From: Mycoplasmatota bacterium
GTDB taxonomy: Bacteria; Bacillota_I; Bacilli_A; Izemoplasmatales; Hujiaoplasmataceae
DNA: 59,256 nucleotides
Direction: 5' to 3'
NCBI GenBank assembly: GCA_016342455.1
Contig: JAEIOE010000007.1
Coordinates: 1 to 59,256, forward strand
Positions 36,700 through 46,659 of this stretch are shown in pieces. The notes below the pieces were generated by a model. It saw nothing but the letters and a program-made list of their open reading frames with translations. It ran no database searches and was not told where the DNA came from. Numbering within the stretch: position 1 is the first letter of the stretch; each line of letters starts with the position of its first letter. The translations under genes and the position numbers were made by a program.

Positions 36700-37419
36700 C
36701 TAATTAAATAATGCTTTTTCTATATCTCTTAAAGCCACTATTCCTAGTAGTTTTTGTTCCTTTTCTCCCTCTTCAGTTACTAGTAACAACAAAAGTTCTC
36801 TTCTGCTTTTTAAGTCTTTAGTAAAACATTCATAAGCTTCATCTAATGAAGCATCTCTACTTATGAATTCAAAGTATTTTCTTGGATCTGAATTCAAATC
36901 TATTGCTTCTAGTAAATCATTTATTTTCATTTTTTTTGAGATTGTTTGATTTTTATTCATAGATAAGTAGTCAAATACAGATTTTTCAGTGAATACCCCC
37001 ATTAGTTGATTGTCATTAATAATCGGGATAGTATTAAATCCATATTGTTTTAACATATTGATTACATCTCCAACCAAGGTATTTAACCCCGCAGTTTTAA
37101 GTTTAGATAACGGAATCATTACATTCTCTACTTTAAGGGGTTTAATTATTCTTTCTACCACTTCTTTAAAACTGTCTAAAAACTTCTCGCTAGGAATTAT
37201 CACATCATTATTATGAGATATAATATTTCTAACTTGAGAAGCTTGTTGAAGAATATCAAAATTAAACTTATTTGATATCAATGGATTCGTATTACTTTTT
37301 TTGATTCTATAAATAGTAGACATAAAACCAGAGTAAGAATAATTCCCTTGGTTGTATTCTATCCTTAAATATTTTTCTAGTTTCTTAAAAAAGTCTAAAA
37401 ATTGTTCTTCGTTTGTCAT
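36700..37419 (-). CDS. HEPN-like domain fused to a CBS pair
   Basis: A 239-residue protein with no close match that I recognise as a whole. Residues 1-90 are helical and contain RNIISH (64-69), the R-x4-H pattern of HEPN domains, preceded by a helix with repeated Phe/Leu (FLDFFKKLEKYL). Residues about 94-155 and 165-237 form two CBS motifs (VMIPL ... NTIPIINDNQLMGVFTEKSVFDYL; SLDEAYECF ... LLGIVALRDIEKAL), which usually bind adenine nucleotides. Inference: a nucleotide-sensing domain controlling an RNA-binding or RNA-cleaving helical domain. It lies between rplQ and ecfA1, 25 bases after a PH-like gene. GGGAGGAAATTCAC precedes the ATG. Confidence 0.6.
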   Translation of the reverse strand: MTNEEQFLDFFKKLEKYLRIEYNQGNYSYSGFMSTIYRIKKSNTNPLISNKFNFDILQQASQVRNIISHNNDVIIPSEKFLDSFKEVVERIIKPLKVENVMIPLSKLKTAGLNTLVGDVINMLKQYGFNTIPIINDNQLMGVFTEKSVFDYLSMNKNQTISKKMKINDLLEAIDLNSDPRKYFEFISRDASLDEAYECFTKDLKSRRELLLLLVTEEGEKEQKLLGIVALRDIEKALFN

Positions 37420-37444
37420 GTGAATTTCCTCCCGAGTATTTCTA

Positions 37445-37873
37445 CTATCCTTCTTGATATTGTGCTAATAACTCATTGTATAAATCTAAAGTAGATTGCT
37501 CATCTTTAAGATTTATATAGAAATAGTCCTCACCATCATATATTTCTATCCAAGGGTGCGTACTATCTCCTAAATTTAAATACACCGCTAACTCGCCTTC
37601 TAAGGTGAAGTATCCCGATTTAACATTACCAACAGATGAACCATTGGTTCTTCTTGCAATTACTAAAGGATCTGTCATAGAAATTGCTACGGTACTGTCT
37701 ATAACAATTTTCTTAGAATATAACCCACCACTAATTTCTAAAGTATTCGTAGTCTCATCAATTGTAAATATTGCCTCTTTAGAACCATTAAAAATAATAA
37801 AAGCGGAAAAGCCTAATGCTAAAATAGTTATTAAAATTCCTGCTATTGTGGCTATTTTACTGTTATTTTTCAT
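37445..37873 (-). CDS. Membrane-anchored bacterial PH-like domain protein
   Basis: A 142-residue protein with a single N-terminal membrane helix (about residues 7-30) and an extracytoplasmic domain. The pattern NTLEISGGLYSKKI ... ARRTNGSSVGNVKSGYF ... YFYINLKDEQSTLDLY resembles the bacterial pleckstrin-homology-like (bPH_5) family, whose role is unknown. It lies downstream of the rplQ terminator and upstream of the HEPN/CBS gene, with a TATAAT at 37907-37912 and GGAG site before the ATG. Confidence 0.65.
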   Translation of the reverse strand: MKNNSKIATIAGILITILALGFSAFIIFNGSKEAIFTIDETTNTLEISGGLYSKKIVIDSTVAISMTDPLVIARRTNGSSVGNVKSGYFTLEGELAVYLNLGDSTHPWIEIYDGEDYFYINLKDEQSTLDLYNELLAQYQEG

Positions 37874-37940
37874 AATATTTACTCCTTTACATTAGTTATC
37901 ACTTCTATTATACCTTCTAGCATTTACTTTGAGTAGTGGA

Positions 37941-37973
37941 AAATAAAAAAACCGAGATATTAACATCTCGGTT
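37941..37973 (-). terminator. Intrinsic terminator closing the S10-spc-alpha cluster
   Basis: Minus-strand stem AACCGAGAT / ATCTCGGTT, followed by seven T, about 20 bases after the rplQ stop. Confidence 0.93.
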
Positions 37974-37993
37974 TTATATCTTTTATTGATTAA

Positions 37994-38356
37994 TTAAACT
38001 AATTCAATAACAGCCATTGGACAAGAGTCACCTCTTCTTGGTCCAATTTTATAAATACGTGTGTATCCACCATTACGTTCTTTAAATCTAGGTCCTAATT
38101 CAGTGAATAATTTTACCATAGCATATTGATCATCTAGTTTTAAATCTCTTACTGTTTTTTCTGCTATTCTAGCTGAATTTAAGTCGCCTTTTTTAGCAAG
38201 AGTAATTAATTTTTCTACAGTTCTTCTAATTTCTTTCGCTTTAGTAACTGAAGTTTCAATTTTCTCATGCATAATAAGTTGCGTTGCTAAATCACGAATT
38301 AGTGCTTTACGATTAGAGCTATTACGACTAAGTTTTGTATATCCTCTACTACTCAT
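37994..38356 (-). CDS. rplQ: 50S ribosomal protein L17
   Basis: A 120-residue L17 with [27 protein letters not shown] and the C-terminal [15 protein letters not shown]. Normal length; last gene of the ribosomal cluster, followed by a strong terminator. Confidence 0.98.
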   Translation of the reverse strand: MSSRGYTKLSRNSSNRKALIRDLATQLIMHEKIETSVTKAKEIRRTVEKLITLAKKGDLNSARIAEKTVRDLKLDDQYAMVKLFTELGPRFKERNGGYTRIYKIGPRRGDSCPMAVIELV

Positions 38357-38372
38357 TATTTCCTCCTATCGA

Positions 38373-39323
38373 TTAGTGTTTAGCTAAGCTTAAAGTCATT
38401 TCTTCAAGCTTTTGCTTAACTTCCTTCAATGATTTTTTACCTAAATTTCTTACTTTCATCATGTCTTCTTCAGATTTTTCAATCAATTCTCCAAGCGTAT
38501 GAATACCAGCTCTTTTTAGGCAATTATAAGATCTTACAGAAAGATCTAAATCTTCAATTGGTTTCTCTAAATTGCGATTTTTTTCTTCGCTCTTTCTTTC
38601 AACCATAAAACTTTGTTCTATTTCTTGTTCAGAAAGCTCAACTACTGTTTCATAATGATTAATTAACATTTGAGAAGCAGTACCTAAAGCAGATTTTGGA
38701 TCAATAGAACCATTAGTCCAAACTTCCATAGATAATTTATCGTAATCTGCAGAATCCATCACTCTAGTTTTTGCAACATTATAATTTGCTTTTACAACTG
38801 GAGTATAAATACTATCTATTGCGATATCATTTACGTCTTCACGGTAACCAGCGTTATCTTTTGCGCTAACATATCCGTTACCTTTTCTAGCTTTCATAAC
38901 CATTCTTAATTCTTTACCTGCATTTACATGACAGATATAATGGTCAGGGTTAACAATTTTAACTTGTTCATCTGCTAAAATATCCCCTGCGTAAACATCT
39001 TTAGGACCAACAACTGTTATGTCTAGTCTTTTTTCTATTTGTGATTCTTCATTATCAATAGAGATGATTACTCCTTTTAAATTAAGAACAATCGCAGTAA
39101 CATCTTCAACGACATCTTCAATAGGTGTGAATTCATGTACTACGTCATTGATATTAACGTTAACTATTGCAGCTCCAGGTAATGAAGACAATAAAACTCT
39201 TCTTAATGAATTACCTAGTGTAATTCCAAAACCTCTTTCAAGAGGTGTTATTACAAATCTACCATAGGTGTCATTAATTTCTTCCGTTATAGTCTTTGGT
39301 TTTTCGAATTTCAAGTCCTTCAT
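38373..39323 (-). CDS. rpoA: DNA-directed RNA polymerase subunit alpha
   Basis: A 316-residue alpha subunit. The N-terminal assembly domain (FVITPLERGFGITLGNSLRRVLLSSLPG) and the C-terminal domain (IEDLDLSVRSYNCLKRAGIHTLGEL ... NLGKKSLKEVKQKL), which contacts UP elements and activators, are both complete. Lies between rpsK and rplQ as in Bacilli. Confidence 0.99.
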   Translation of the reverse strand: MKDLKFEKPKTITEEINDTYGRFVITPLERGFGITLGNSLRRVLLSSLPGAAIVNVNINDVVHEFTPIEDVVEDVTAIVLNLKGVIISIDNEESQIEKRLDITVVGPKDVYAGDILADEQVKIVNPDHYICHVNAGKELRMVMKARKGNGYVSAKDNAGYREDVNDIAIDSIYTPVVKANYNVAKTRVMDSADYDKLSMEVWTNGSIDPKSALGTASQMLINHYETVVELSEQEIEQSFMVERKSEEKNRNLEKPIEDLDLSVRSYNCLKRAGIHTLGELIEKSEEDMMKVRNLGKKSLKEVKQKLEEMTLSLAKH

Positions 39324-39335
39324 GGATTCTCCTTC

Positions 39336-39722
39336 CTAACCGCGTGGTCGTTTTCTTGGACGACAACCGTTATGTGGAACTGGTGTAACATCTTTAATAG
39401 CTGTAATTTCTAATCCAGCTACTTGTAAACTTCTAATTGCAGCTTCACGTCCAGGACCTGGTCCTTTAACTTCAACTTCAACTTTTTGAACTCCATTGTC
39501 TATAGCTGATTTAGCTGCAGCTTCTGATGCTAATCCTGCTGCGAATGGAGTAGACTTACGGCTACCTTTGTACCCGATTGCTCCTGCTGAACTCCATGCA
39601 ATTGCATTACCTTTCGTATCAGTAATTGTAATTATTGTATTATTGAAAGTCGAATGAATATGTGCGATCCCCAAAGGAATGTTCTTTTTCACACGACGTT
39701 TTGTTCTTACATTACGTGCCAT
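39336..39722 (-). CDS. rpsK: 30S ribosomal protein S11
   Basis: A 128-residue S11 with [18 protein letters not shown] and the C-terminal [15 protein letters not shown] motif. Normal length, 12 bases before rpoA. Confidence 0.98.
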   Translation of the reverse strand: MARNVRTKRRVKKNIPLGIAHIHSTFNNTIITITDTKGNAIAWSSAGAIGYKGSRKSTPFAAGLASEAAAKSAIDNGVQKVEVEVKGPGPGREAAIRSLQVAGLEITAIKDVTPVPHNGCRPRKRPRG

Positions 39723-39741
39723 AATTATTCATTTCTCCCTT

Positions 39742-40107
39742 CTATTTCTTCTTATTAGCTACTGTTTTTCTTGGACCTTTACGTGTTCTTGCATTATTTC
39801 TTGTGTTTTGTCCGCGAACTGGTAACCCTCTTCTGTGACGAATTCCTCTGTAAGAACCTATTTCCATTAATCTCTTAATGTTTAAAGCTCTTTCTCTTCT
39901 TAAATCGCCTTCTACTATATATTTTTGTACTTCTTGACGAATTCTAACTACCTCTTCATCAGTCAAGTCTTTTGTTCTTTTAGATTCTGAAATCCCTGCA
40001 GCTGCCAAGATTTTCTCTGATCTTGTTCTGCCGATTCCGAATACATATGTAAGAGATATAACTATTCTTTTTTCTCTAGGTATATCTATTCCTGCGATAC
40101 GTGCCAT
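39742..40107 (-). CDS. rpsM: 30S ribosomal protein S13
   Basis: A 121-residue S13 with [25 protein letters not shown] and the RNA-binding [19 protein letters not shown] tail. The tail contacts the P-site tRNA. Confidence 0.98.
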   Translation of the reverse strand: MARIAGIDIPREKRIVISLTYVFGIGRTRSEKILAAAGISESKRTKDLTDEEVVRIRQEVQKYIVEGDLRRERALNIKRLMEIGSYRGIRHRRGLPVRGQNTRNNARTRKGPRKTVANKKK

Positions 40108-40116
40108 AATTACCCC

Positions 40117-40233
40117 CTATTTTCCTTGTCTTTGTTTGTGTTTTGGATTTTCACAAATAACAAGTACTTTTCCCTTTCTCTTAATAATTTTACATTTATC
40201 ACAGATTTTTTTCACAGATGGTCTTACTTTCAT
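40117..40233 (-). CDS. rpmJ: 50S ribosomal protein L36, zinc-binding form
   Basis: A short gene of 38 codons: [19 protein letters not shown] ... [13 protein letters not shown]. The Cys11, Cys14, Cys27, His32 zinc set is complete. The chosen ATG lies eight bases after AGGAGG; an ATG six bases upstream is too close to that site. It ends in TAG, ten bases before rpsM. Confidence 0.96.
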   Translation of the reverse strand: MKVRPSVKKICDKCKIIKRKGKVLVICENPKHKQRQGK

Positions 40234-40275
40234 TACCATTACCTCCTAAAATCTTTCTTTAAATATTTTTGTTTT

Positions 40276-40497
40276 TTATTTCATTCTATAAGTAATTCTT
40301 CCACGTGTTAAATCATAAGTTGAAAGTTCAACTTTAACTTTATCACCTGGTAAAATGCGTATGTAATGCATACGGATTTTACCAGAAACGTGTGCTTTTA
40401 TACGGTGTCCGATTTCTAGCTCAACAATAAATTGCGCATTCGGCAACACTTCAACAACTTTTCCATTCATTTCTATTACATCATCTTTTTTTGCCAA
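40276..40497 (-). CDS. infA: Translation initiation factor IF-1
   Basis: A 73-residue OB-fold protein ([20 protein letters not shown] ... [20 protein letters not shown]) that occupies the A site during initiation. Position between map and rpmJ is the standard spc-operon order. Confidence 0.98.
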   Translation of the reverse strand: MAKKDDVIEMNGKVVEVLPNAQFIVELEIGHRIKAHVSGKIRMHYIRILPGDKVKVELSTYDLTRGRITYRMK

Positions 40498-40511
40498 GTT
40501 AAAATCACCCC

Positions 40512-41270
40512 TTATAATGTGGTTAGAATCTCGTAACCATCTTTAGTAATCAATATCGAATGCTCAAAATGAGCTGACAATGATTTATCTCGGGTTATCG
40601 TAGTCCAACCGTCTTTTAAAACCTTAACTTCTTTATTACCTAGATTAATCATAGGTTCGATTGCTAAGGTCATTCCCGGTTTTAAAAGAATTCCTCTATG
40701 TGGCAATCCATAATTTGGAATTTGAGGATCTTCGTGAAGTTCTTTTCCCACTCCGTGTCCTACAAACTCTCTTACAACTGAATAGCCTAAACTTTCAGCT
40801 TTCTTTTGAATATGGTGTGATATATCCGATAAGTGATTTCCACCTTTTGCAAATTCTAAACCTGCAAATAGGCTAGCTTCGGTTCCTTCAAGTAATTTTT
40901 TCGCTTCTTCAGATATCTCACCGCATGCATATGTCCAAGCTGAATCACCATGATATCCCTTATAGATAGCTCCAATATCAACAGATACAATATCTCCTGA
41001 TTTTAAAACTCTTCTAGGACTAGGAATCCCGTGAACAACTTCTTCATTAATTGATATACATGCAGAAGCTGGATATCCACTATAGTTTAGAAATGAAGGT
41101 ATTGCATCTTCGCTTCTGATTACTTTTTCTACCAATTCATCTAATTGTTTTGTAGTTACTCCTGGCTTTATAGCTTCTGATACAGCTTTATGAGCTAACG
41201 CAACTATTCTCCCAGCAATTCTCATCAATTCAATTTCACGACTTGATTTTCTTGTAACCAAACTATTCAC
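40512..41270 (-). CDS. map: Methionine aminopeptidase, type I
   Basis: Removes initiator Met from new proteins; 252 residues. The five metal ligands are visible: the two Asp in [17 protein letters not shown], His in [13 protein letters not shown], Glu in LAIEPMI and Glu in HFEHSI. No N-terminal zinc-finger extension, so type Ia. It overlaps adk by eight bases. Confidence 0.97.
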   Translation of the reverse strand: MNSLVTRKSSREIELMRIAGRIVALAHKAVSEAIKPGVTTKQLDELVEKVIRSEDAIPSFLNYSGYPASACISINEEVVHGIPSPRRVLKSGDIVSVDIGAIYKGYHGDSAWTYACGEISEEAKKLLEGTEASLFAGLEFAKGGNHLSDISHHIQKKAESLGYSVVREFVGHGVGKELHEDPQIPNYGLPHRGILLKPGMTLAIEPMINLGNKEVKVLKDGWTTITRDKSLSAHFEHSILITKDGYEILTTL

Positions 41271-41910
41271 CTATACTTTCAATAATGTCTTTAAAAACTT
41301 TATTTGAATCTTGTTCTCCATCAATAACAACTAACAGTCCTTTTCGATGGTAGTACTCTAATAATGGTTTTGTCTTCTCATTATATATACTTAGTCGATT
41401 CATTACTGATTCTTCTAAGTCATCATCACGTTGCATCAATTTGCTTCCACAAAAATCACAAATTCCAGTAACAACTGGCGGATGATAATCAACATGATAT
41501 GTCTGTCCACAATTTGAACATACTCTTCTTCCCGCCATTCTATGAAGTAAAACTTCATCATCAACGGAAACGTTGATAACAGCAGTAAGTTTAATGTTTA
41601 ACTCTTCTAGCATGATATCTAGCGCCTCTGCTTGTGCTTCGGTTCTAGGATATCCATCGAGCATAAAGCCATTCGGGTAATTTTCTTTACTCAATAACTC
41701 CTTAACAATTTCGTTGGTCATTTTATCGGGAACTAGATTACCTTGTGCGAGGTACTTCATCGCTTCTTTCCCTATTACAGAATTTTTCTTAATCTCTTCA
41801 CGGTAAATATTTCCAGTTGAAACATGATCAAGGTTATAATACTCTAATAGTTTTGTTGCTTGAGTACCTTTACCTGCACCCGGTTTTCCCATTATCAATA
41901 AATTTATCAT
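41263..41910 (-). CDS. adk: Adenylate kinase, zinc-containing LID form
   Basis: Interconverts AMP, ADP and ATP; 215 residues. P-loop [16 protein letters not shown] and the long LID with four cysteines (CSNCG ... CDFCGS) typical of Gram-positive enzymes are intact. Ten bases after secY. Confidence 0.98.
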   Translation of the reverse strand: MINLLIMGKPGAGKGTQATKLLEYYNLDHVSTGNIYREEIKKNSVIGKEAMKYLAQGNLVPDKMTNEIVKELLSKENYPNGFMLDGYPRTEAQAEALDIMLEELNIKLTAVINVSVDDEVLLHRMAGRRVCSNCGQTYHVDYHPPVVTGICDFCGSKLMQRDDDLEESVMNRLSIYNEKTKPLLEYYHRKGLLVVIDGEQDSNKVFKDIIESIGE

Positions 41911-41919
41911 CGATAATCC

Positions 41920-43272
41920 TTAACGCATGAATCCTGTATATGTTTTTTCTTGAGTATCTGTTTCTATTTGTTTAGCAGTCTCTAATGCAACACCAACGAT
42001 AATTAGTAGTGATGTTCCTCCGATTTGTGCGTATGAATGGCCTAACACCATTGACGTGATAATCGGTAAACTTGCAATTACTATTAGATAAAACGCTCCA
42101 ATTACAGTAATTCTGAATAAAGTTTTTGTTATGTATGTTTCTGTTTCATATCCAGGTCTTACACCAGGGATATAAGCATTTTGTTTTTGTAAATTTTCCG
42201 CCATTTGTTCAGGTTTAATAATGATGAACGTATAGAAGAATGTAAAGATAAAGACTAATAAGATATATATAGCAAAACCGATTGGTTGCGTATATGTAAA
42301 TATTTGAGTTAACCAGTTGCTTGCACCAGCACCTATACTAATGTAACTGAAAACAGTACTTGGTAGTGATAGGATGATTGAAGCAAAGATTACTGGGATT
42401 ACTCCTGAAGTATTTACTCTTAATGGAATATTAGATTCCGATTTACCTTTAAATTTAGCACTTGCTGGTCTATTAGCATATTGAATAGGAATTTTTCTTG
42501 TTGCAACTTGCATATAAGTAACACCTATTAATACAGAAATAAACATAAGCATACAAACACCAAATAAAATGTAGCCAGATAGAGCTCCTTGGTTCGCATA
42601 AGTCGTAGCAAGTGCTCCAGTTGGATCTGAGATATAATATTGAGCTAATGATGTGATTGTACCTGGGAATGACATAATGATACCACCAACGATTAACATT
42701 GAAGAACCATTACCAATTCCTTTTAAAGTAATTTGGTCGGCTAACCAGATCATGAATGCTGTACCAGCAGTCAATACTACAGCTATATAGAAGTATACTA
42801 GGAACCATAAGTTTCTACCACCTAAAGTAGCCCAGTCACTAACAAATGTTTGGAATAATTGTGCTTGTGAATCATGAAATGCAAATGTCATAGCTAATGC
42901 TTGTACAAACGCTAATCCAATTGCAATATATCTAGTAACTCTAGATATTTTTTGTCTCCCAGTTTCGCCTTCTAAGCTCCACTCTTTTAATACTGGAATA
43001 ATGTCCATTTGTAACATTTGCACGATAATCGATGCAGTAATGTAAGGGCTAATTCCTAAAGCAATAATTGAGTAATTTCTTAACGCGTTACCAGAGATTG
43101 AGTTAACAATACCTAAGAATCCAGTGTTTTCGAATAAATTCGATAACATAGTTGCATTAATAAGTGGCATTGTAACTAATGTTAATAATTTGAAAATTAA
43201 GAATGCTAATAATGTGAAACCAATCTTTTTCAATAAATCCTTATTTTTGAAGATTTTTTTTAGTTTTTCCAC
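41920..43272 (-). CDS. secY: Preprotein translocase subunit SecY
   Basis: Ten-helix channel subunit of SecYEG, 450 residues. Plug and helix 2 region (NALRNYSIIALGISPYITASIIVQML), the cytoplasmic loop with IQYANRPASAKFKG and the AENLQKQNAYIPGVRPG segment are characteristic. Two bases after rplO. The partner SecE is also in this window and carries two additional helices. Confidence 0.98.
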   Translation of the reverse strand: MEKLKKIFKNKDLLKKIGFTLLAFLIFKLLTLVTMPLINATMLSNLFENTGFLGIVNSISGNALRNYSIIALGISPYITASIIVQMLQMDIIPVLKEWSLEGETGRQKISRVTRYIAIGLAFVQALAMTFAFHDSQAQLFQTFVSDWATLGGRNLWFLVYFYIAVVLTAGTAFMIWLADQITLKGIGNGSSMLIVGGIIMSFPGTITSLAQYYISDPTGALATTYANQGALSGYILFGVCMLMFISVLIGVTYMQVATRKIPIQYANRPASAKFKGKSESNIPLRVNTSGVIPVIFASIILSLPSTVFSYISIGAGASNWLTQIFTYTQPIGFAIYILLVFIFTFFYTFIIIKPEQMAENLQKQNAYIPGVRPGYETETYITKTLFRITVIGAFYLIVIASLPIITSMVLGHSYAQIGGTSLLIIVGVALETAKQIETDTQEKTYTGFMR

Positions 43273-43274
43273 TA

Positions 43275-43715
43275 TTAAATCACCTCAGCTTGTCCACCAG
43301 CTTCAATAATAGCTTTTTCAGCTGAAGCTGTAAATTTGTGAGCCTTTACTGTAAGTTTAACTTCTAATTTCCCTTTTCCTAAAATTTTAACTCCATTAAG
43401 TACTTTTCTAACTAAACGATCTTTGATAAGAAGCTCAGGCGTTACTACAGTACCTTCTGGATATTTGTTTAAGTCTTCAATGTTTACAATTCCGTATTCT
43501 TTTCTGAAAGGATTTGTAAACCCTTTTTTAGGAAGACGTTTGTATAGAGGTGTTTGTCCACCTTCGAAACCTAGTCTTACTCCTCCACCAGATCTTGAGT
43601 TTTGACCTTTAGTACCACGTCCAGCTGTTTTACCATTACCAGATGAAGTTCCGCGACCTTTTCTCTTACCTTGATGTGTTGCACCTTGATTAGGTTTTAA
43701 TTCATGTAAATTCAT
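43275..43715 (-). CDS. rplO: 50S ribosomal protein L15
   Basis: A 146-residue L15 with the glycine/arginine-rich N-terminus [21 protein letters not shown] and typical C-terminal domain. Between rpmD and secY. Confidence 0.98.
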   Translation of the reverse strand: MNLHELKPNQGATHQGKRKGRGTSSGNGKTAGRGTKGQNSRSGGGVRLGFEGGQTPLYKRLPKKGFTNPFRKEYGIVNIEDLNKYPEGTVVTPELLIKDRLVRKVLNGVKILGKGKLEVKLTVKAHKFTASAEKAIIEAGGQAEVI

Positions 43716-43726
43716 AAACTACCTCC

Positions 43727-43912
43727 CTATTTCTTTACTTCTTCGACTTTAACTAAGTGATTAACTGTTCTTATCATACCGTTAATCATGTCATTTTCTT
43801 CATGTACTACAGAAGAAGTTCTTTTGTTAAGTCCCAAAGCTTTGATTGTTTTTACTTGATTAGGTTTGTGTCCTGATAACCCTTTTACTAATGTAATTTT
43901 TACTTTTGCCAT
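43727..43912 (-). CDS. rpmD: 50S ribosomal protein L30
   Basis: A 61-residue L30 (KITLVKGLSGHKPNQVKTIKALGL). Its ATG shares a base with the rpsE stop (TAATG), so it is probably translationally coupled. Confidence 0.97.
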   Translation of the reverse strand: MAKVKITLVKGLSGHKPNQVKTIKALGLNKRTSSVVHEENDMINGMIRTVNHLVKVEEVKK

Positions 43913-44529
43913 TATTTGATTACCTCCTCAGGAGTGAGGCCTCTCATTGCCGCTACAGTTTCAAGATTACGTAATTCTTTTAATCCAACTATAGTTGCAT
44001 GAACAATGTTAATAGGCGTATTTGAACCTAATGATTTACTTAATACATCTTCAATACCAGCTAACTCAAGTACAGCACGAACTGGACCCCCAGCGATAAC
44101 TCCTGTACCTTCTGCTGCTGGACGTAAGAATACTTTACCAGCACCGAATTTTCCTGTTACAGAATGAGGAATTGTTGTTCCTTTAATTGGTACTACTACG
44201 ATATTTTTCTTAGCATCTTCGATAGCTTTTTTGATAGCGTCTGGGACTTCACCGGCTTTACCAGTTCCGAATCCAACTTTACCTTTTTTATCTCCAACAA
44301 CAACTAATGCTGAAAAGCTAAATCTTCTACCACCTTTAACAACTTTAGTTACACGGCCGATACTAACAACTCTTTCTTCGTAGAGTTTAACTTCTTTTTG
44401 ACGTTGATTTCTATTTTTTCTTGGGTTTCTTTTGTTATTTCTTCTGTTGTCATTGTTGCTATTTTTATTGAAAGTATTTGTTGCACTATTTTCTTGTTTA
44501 GCTTCAACAGGTTTTTTATTTTCTTCCAT
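43912..44529 (-). CDS. rpsE: 30S ribosomal protein S5 with Asn/Arg-rich N-terminal extension
   Basis: A 205-residue S5, about 40 residues longer than the usual 165. The core starts near residue 48 ([25 protein letters not shown]) and contains the normal RNA-binding loop and C-terminal domain. Residues 1-47 are a low-complexity Asn, Arg and Lys-rich segment, probably disordered and RNA-contacting. The ATG has AGGAGG upstream and no downstream start has one, so the extension is likely real. Confidence 0.96.
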   Translation of the reverse strand: MEENKKPVEAKQENSATNTFNKNSNNDNRRNNKRNPRKNRNQRQKEVKLYEERVVSIGRVTKVVKGGRRFSFSALVVVGDKKGKVGFGTGKAGEVPDAIKKAIEDAKKNIVVVPIKGTTIPHSVTGKFGAGKVFLRPAAEGTGVIAGGPVRAVLELAGIEDVLSKSLGSNTPINIVHATIVGLKELRNLETVAAMRGLTPEEVIK

Positions 44530-44545
44530 TTTAGTTAACCTCCTT

Positions 44546-44902
44546 CTAGAATTCTAGCCCTTCGGCTCTTGCAGCATCTGCCAATGCTTTAACTCTACCA
44601 TGATATAAATATCCACCACGGTCAAACACTACTTTTTTGTATCCTTTTTCAACTGAAAGTTTACCGATAGCAGAACCAACCGCTTTAGCTCCTTCAATAT
44701 TTGCTCCATTAAGTCCTTCAATTTCTTTTGAGTTCGCTTGTGCTAAAGTAACTCCATTTAAATCGTCGATCAACTGTGCGTAAATTTGTTTATTAGAACG
44801 GAATACATTAAGACGAGGTCTTAAATCTGTTCCCTTCATGTGAAATCTAATACGACGATGTCTTTTTTGTCTTTGTTTAGTTCTATTTACTGGTTTAAAC
44901 AT
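44546..44902 (-). CDS. rplR: 50S ribosomal protein L18
   Basis: A 118-residue L18 that binds 5S rRNA, with [12 protein letters not shown] and [25 protein letters not shown]-like C-terminus. Standard place between rplF and rpsE. Confidence 0.98.
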   Translation of the reverse strand: MFKPVNRTKQRQKRHRRIRFHMKGTDLRPRLNVFRSNKQIYAQLIDDLNGVTLAQANSKEIEGLNGANIEGAKAVGSAIGKLSVEKGYKKVVFDRGGYLYHGRVKALADAARAEGLEF

Positions 44903-44919
44903 AATTTATCACCTGCTAA

Positions 44920-45468
44920 TTACTTAGCTGTTTTCCCTTCTTTACGACGAACTTTTTCATCTCTGTATCTGATACCTTTACCTAGGTAAGGTTCAGGTGG
45001 ACGAACTTTACGAACGTTTGCCGCAAATTCTCCAACGATTTGTTTGTTAGCACCCATAATTTGAACTTCAGTGTTTTTATTTACAGGAATTTCAACAGTA
45101 AGCCCTTCAGGAATTACCATTTCAACTGGATTTGAATACCCAACATTTAATACTAATGTTTTTTCATCTTTTAATAGAGCACGATACCCTACACCTTTTA
45201 TATCAAGGATTTTACTATATCCGCTTGTTACACCAATAACCATATTATTCAATAACGCTCTAGTCGTTCCATGTAAAGAACGTAAACGTAATGAATCATT
45301 AGGTCGGGTTACAGAAATTTCATTATTTTCCAACTTTATTCCGATATTGTTATCGAATGTAAAGTTAAGTTCACCTTTAGGGCCTTTAACTACCACGAAA
45401 TTATTTTCGTTAATGTTAACTTGTACGCCTTCGGGAACTTGGATCGTTTGTCTACCGACACGACTCAT
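44920..45468 (-). CDS. rplF: 50S ribosomal protein L6
   Basis: A 182-residue L6, with SRVGRQTIQVPEGV at the start and the C-terminal signature RKVRPPEPYLGKGIRY near the sarcin-ricin loop binding region. Normal length. Confidence 0.98.
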   Translation of the reverse strand: MSRVGRQTIQVPEGVQVNINENNFVVVKGPKGELNFTFDNNIGIKLENNEISVTRPNDSLRLRSLHGTTRALLNNMVIGVTSGYSKILDIKGVGYRALLKDEKTLVLNVGYSNPVEMVIPEGLTVEIPVNKNTEVQIMGANKQIVGEFAANVRKVRPPEPYLGKGIRYRDEKVRRKEGKTAK

Positions 45469-45492
45469 CTTTCTTGCACCTCCGTTATATAA

Positions 45493-45891
45493 TTACCATA
45501 CGTATGCGATTACTTCGCCGCCAACTTTACTATTTCTAGCCGCTCTATCAGTCATAATACCTCTAGACGTAGATATAATAGCGATTCCTAAACCATTTAA
45601 TACTCTAGGAATGTCGTCAGTTTTAGCATACACACGTAAGCCAGGTTTGCTTATTTTCTTCAAACCTCTAATTACTCTTTCTTCATTTTCTAAATACTTT
45701 AATGTTACTTTTATAGTACCTTGTACACCATCATTTAAACGTTCAAAATCAACGATATATCCTTCTTGTTTTAGAACAGTAAGAATTTCTGATTTTAGTT
45801 TTGATGCTGGCATTTCAACTATTTTATGTTTCATTTGATTTGCATTACGGATTCTTGTTAGCATATCCGCAATTGGATCTGTCATTACCAT
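45493..45891 (-). CDS. rpsH: 30S ribosomal protein S8
   Basis: A 132-residue S8 ([18 protein letters not shown] ... [27 protein letters not shown]). In many bacteria S8 regulates the spc operon by binding mRNA near rplE; no clear S8 target was identified by eye here. Confidence 0.98.
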   Translation of the reverse strand: MVMTDPIADMLTRIRNANQMKHKIVEMPASKLKSEILTVLKQEGYIVDFERLNDGVQGTIKVTLKYLENEERVIRGLKKISKPGLRVYAKTDDIPRVLNGLGIAIISTSRGIMTDRAARNSKVGGEVIAYVW

Positions 45892-45909
45892 ATTATAATG
45901 CCTCCTTCC

Positions 45910-46095
45910 TTACCAACTTGCTTTTTTTACGCCAGGGATTTGTCCCTTATAAGCTAATTCACGGAAACAAACTCGACACAATTTAAATTTACGATATACA
46001 GCATGAGGACGTCCACAACGTTCACATCTAGTATAATTTCTTACAGGGAATTTAGACCCTCTTTTTTGACTAACTTTTTTCGATGTTTTTGCCAT
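45910..46095 (-). CDS. rpsN: 30S ribosomal protein S14, type Z (zinc-binding)
   Basis: A 61-residue S14 with four zinc cysteines (RCERCG ... [10 protein letters not shown]). The open frame extends 51 bases upstream into rplE, but AGGAGGATCTT lies just before the ATG giving [10 protein letters not shown], which matches the family length. Confidence 0.97.
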   Translation of the reverse strand: MAKTSKKVSQKRGSKFPVRNYTRCERCGRPHAVYRKFKLCRVCFRELAYKGQIPGVKKASW

Positions 46096-46105
46096 AAGAT
46101 CCTCC

Positions 46106-46645
46106 TTATCTTCTGAAAGGCATACCGAATTGTTTAAGCAATTCATATGCTTCCTGATCTGTATTAGCTGTGGTTACGATTACTATATCCATACCACGGA
46201 TTTTCGAAACTTTATCATAGTTTATTTCTGGGAAAATCAATTGTTCCTTCACACCTAATGTGTAATTTCCTCTTCCATCAAATCCTTTAGGGTTAACACC
46301 TCTAAAGTCTCTAACTCTTGGTAAAGCTAATGATACTAATTTATCAAAGAAATCGTACATTCTTTCACCACGAAGTATAACTTTACATCCAATAGGCATT
46401 CCTTCACGAAGTTTAAAGTTCGCGATAGATTTTTTGGCTTTAGTAATTAGAGGCTTTTGCCCAGTTATTAGTGCTAATTCACTAACGGCATCATCTAATA
46501 CTTTAGGATTTGCAACAGCATCTCCAGCACCGATATTAACAACAATTTTGCTAATCATTGGAGCTTGCATGATTGAAGTATAGTTGAATTTTTCTGTTAA
46601 AGCCGGAATGATCTCAGCTTTGTATTTTTCTTGTAATCTATTCAT
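46106..46645 (-). CDS. rplE: 50S ribosomal protein L5
   Basis: A 179-residue L5, 5S rRNA-binding protein, with [12 protein letters not shown] and [29 protein letters not shown] preceded by GGGAGTAAATA. Confidence 0.98.
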   Translation of the reverse strand: MNRLQEKYKAEIIPALTEKFNYTSIMQAPMISKIVVNIGAGDAVANPKVLDDAVSELALITGQKPLITKAKKSIANFKLREGMPIGCKVILRGERMYDFFDKLVSLALPRVRDFRGVNPKGFDGRGNYTLGVKEQLIFPEINYDKVSKIRGMDIVIVTTANTDQEAYELLKQFGMPFRR

Positions 46646-46659
46646 TATTTACTCCCTCA

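Noticed and set aside
45071-45838. A 255-codon plus-strand frame opposite rplF and rpsH
   Set aside because: Despite its length it lies exactly opposite two well-conserved ribosomal genes; the translated product has no domain and no upstream start signal.
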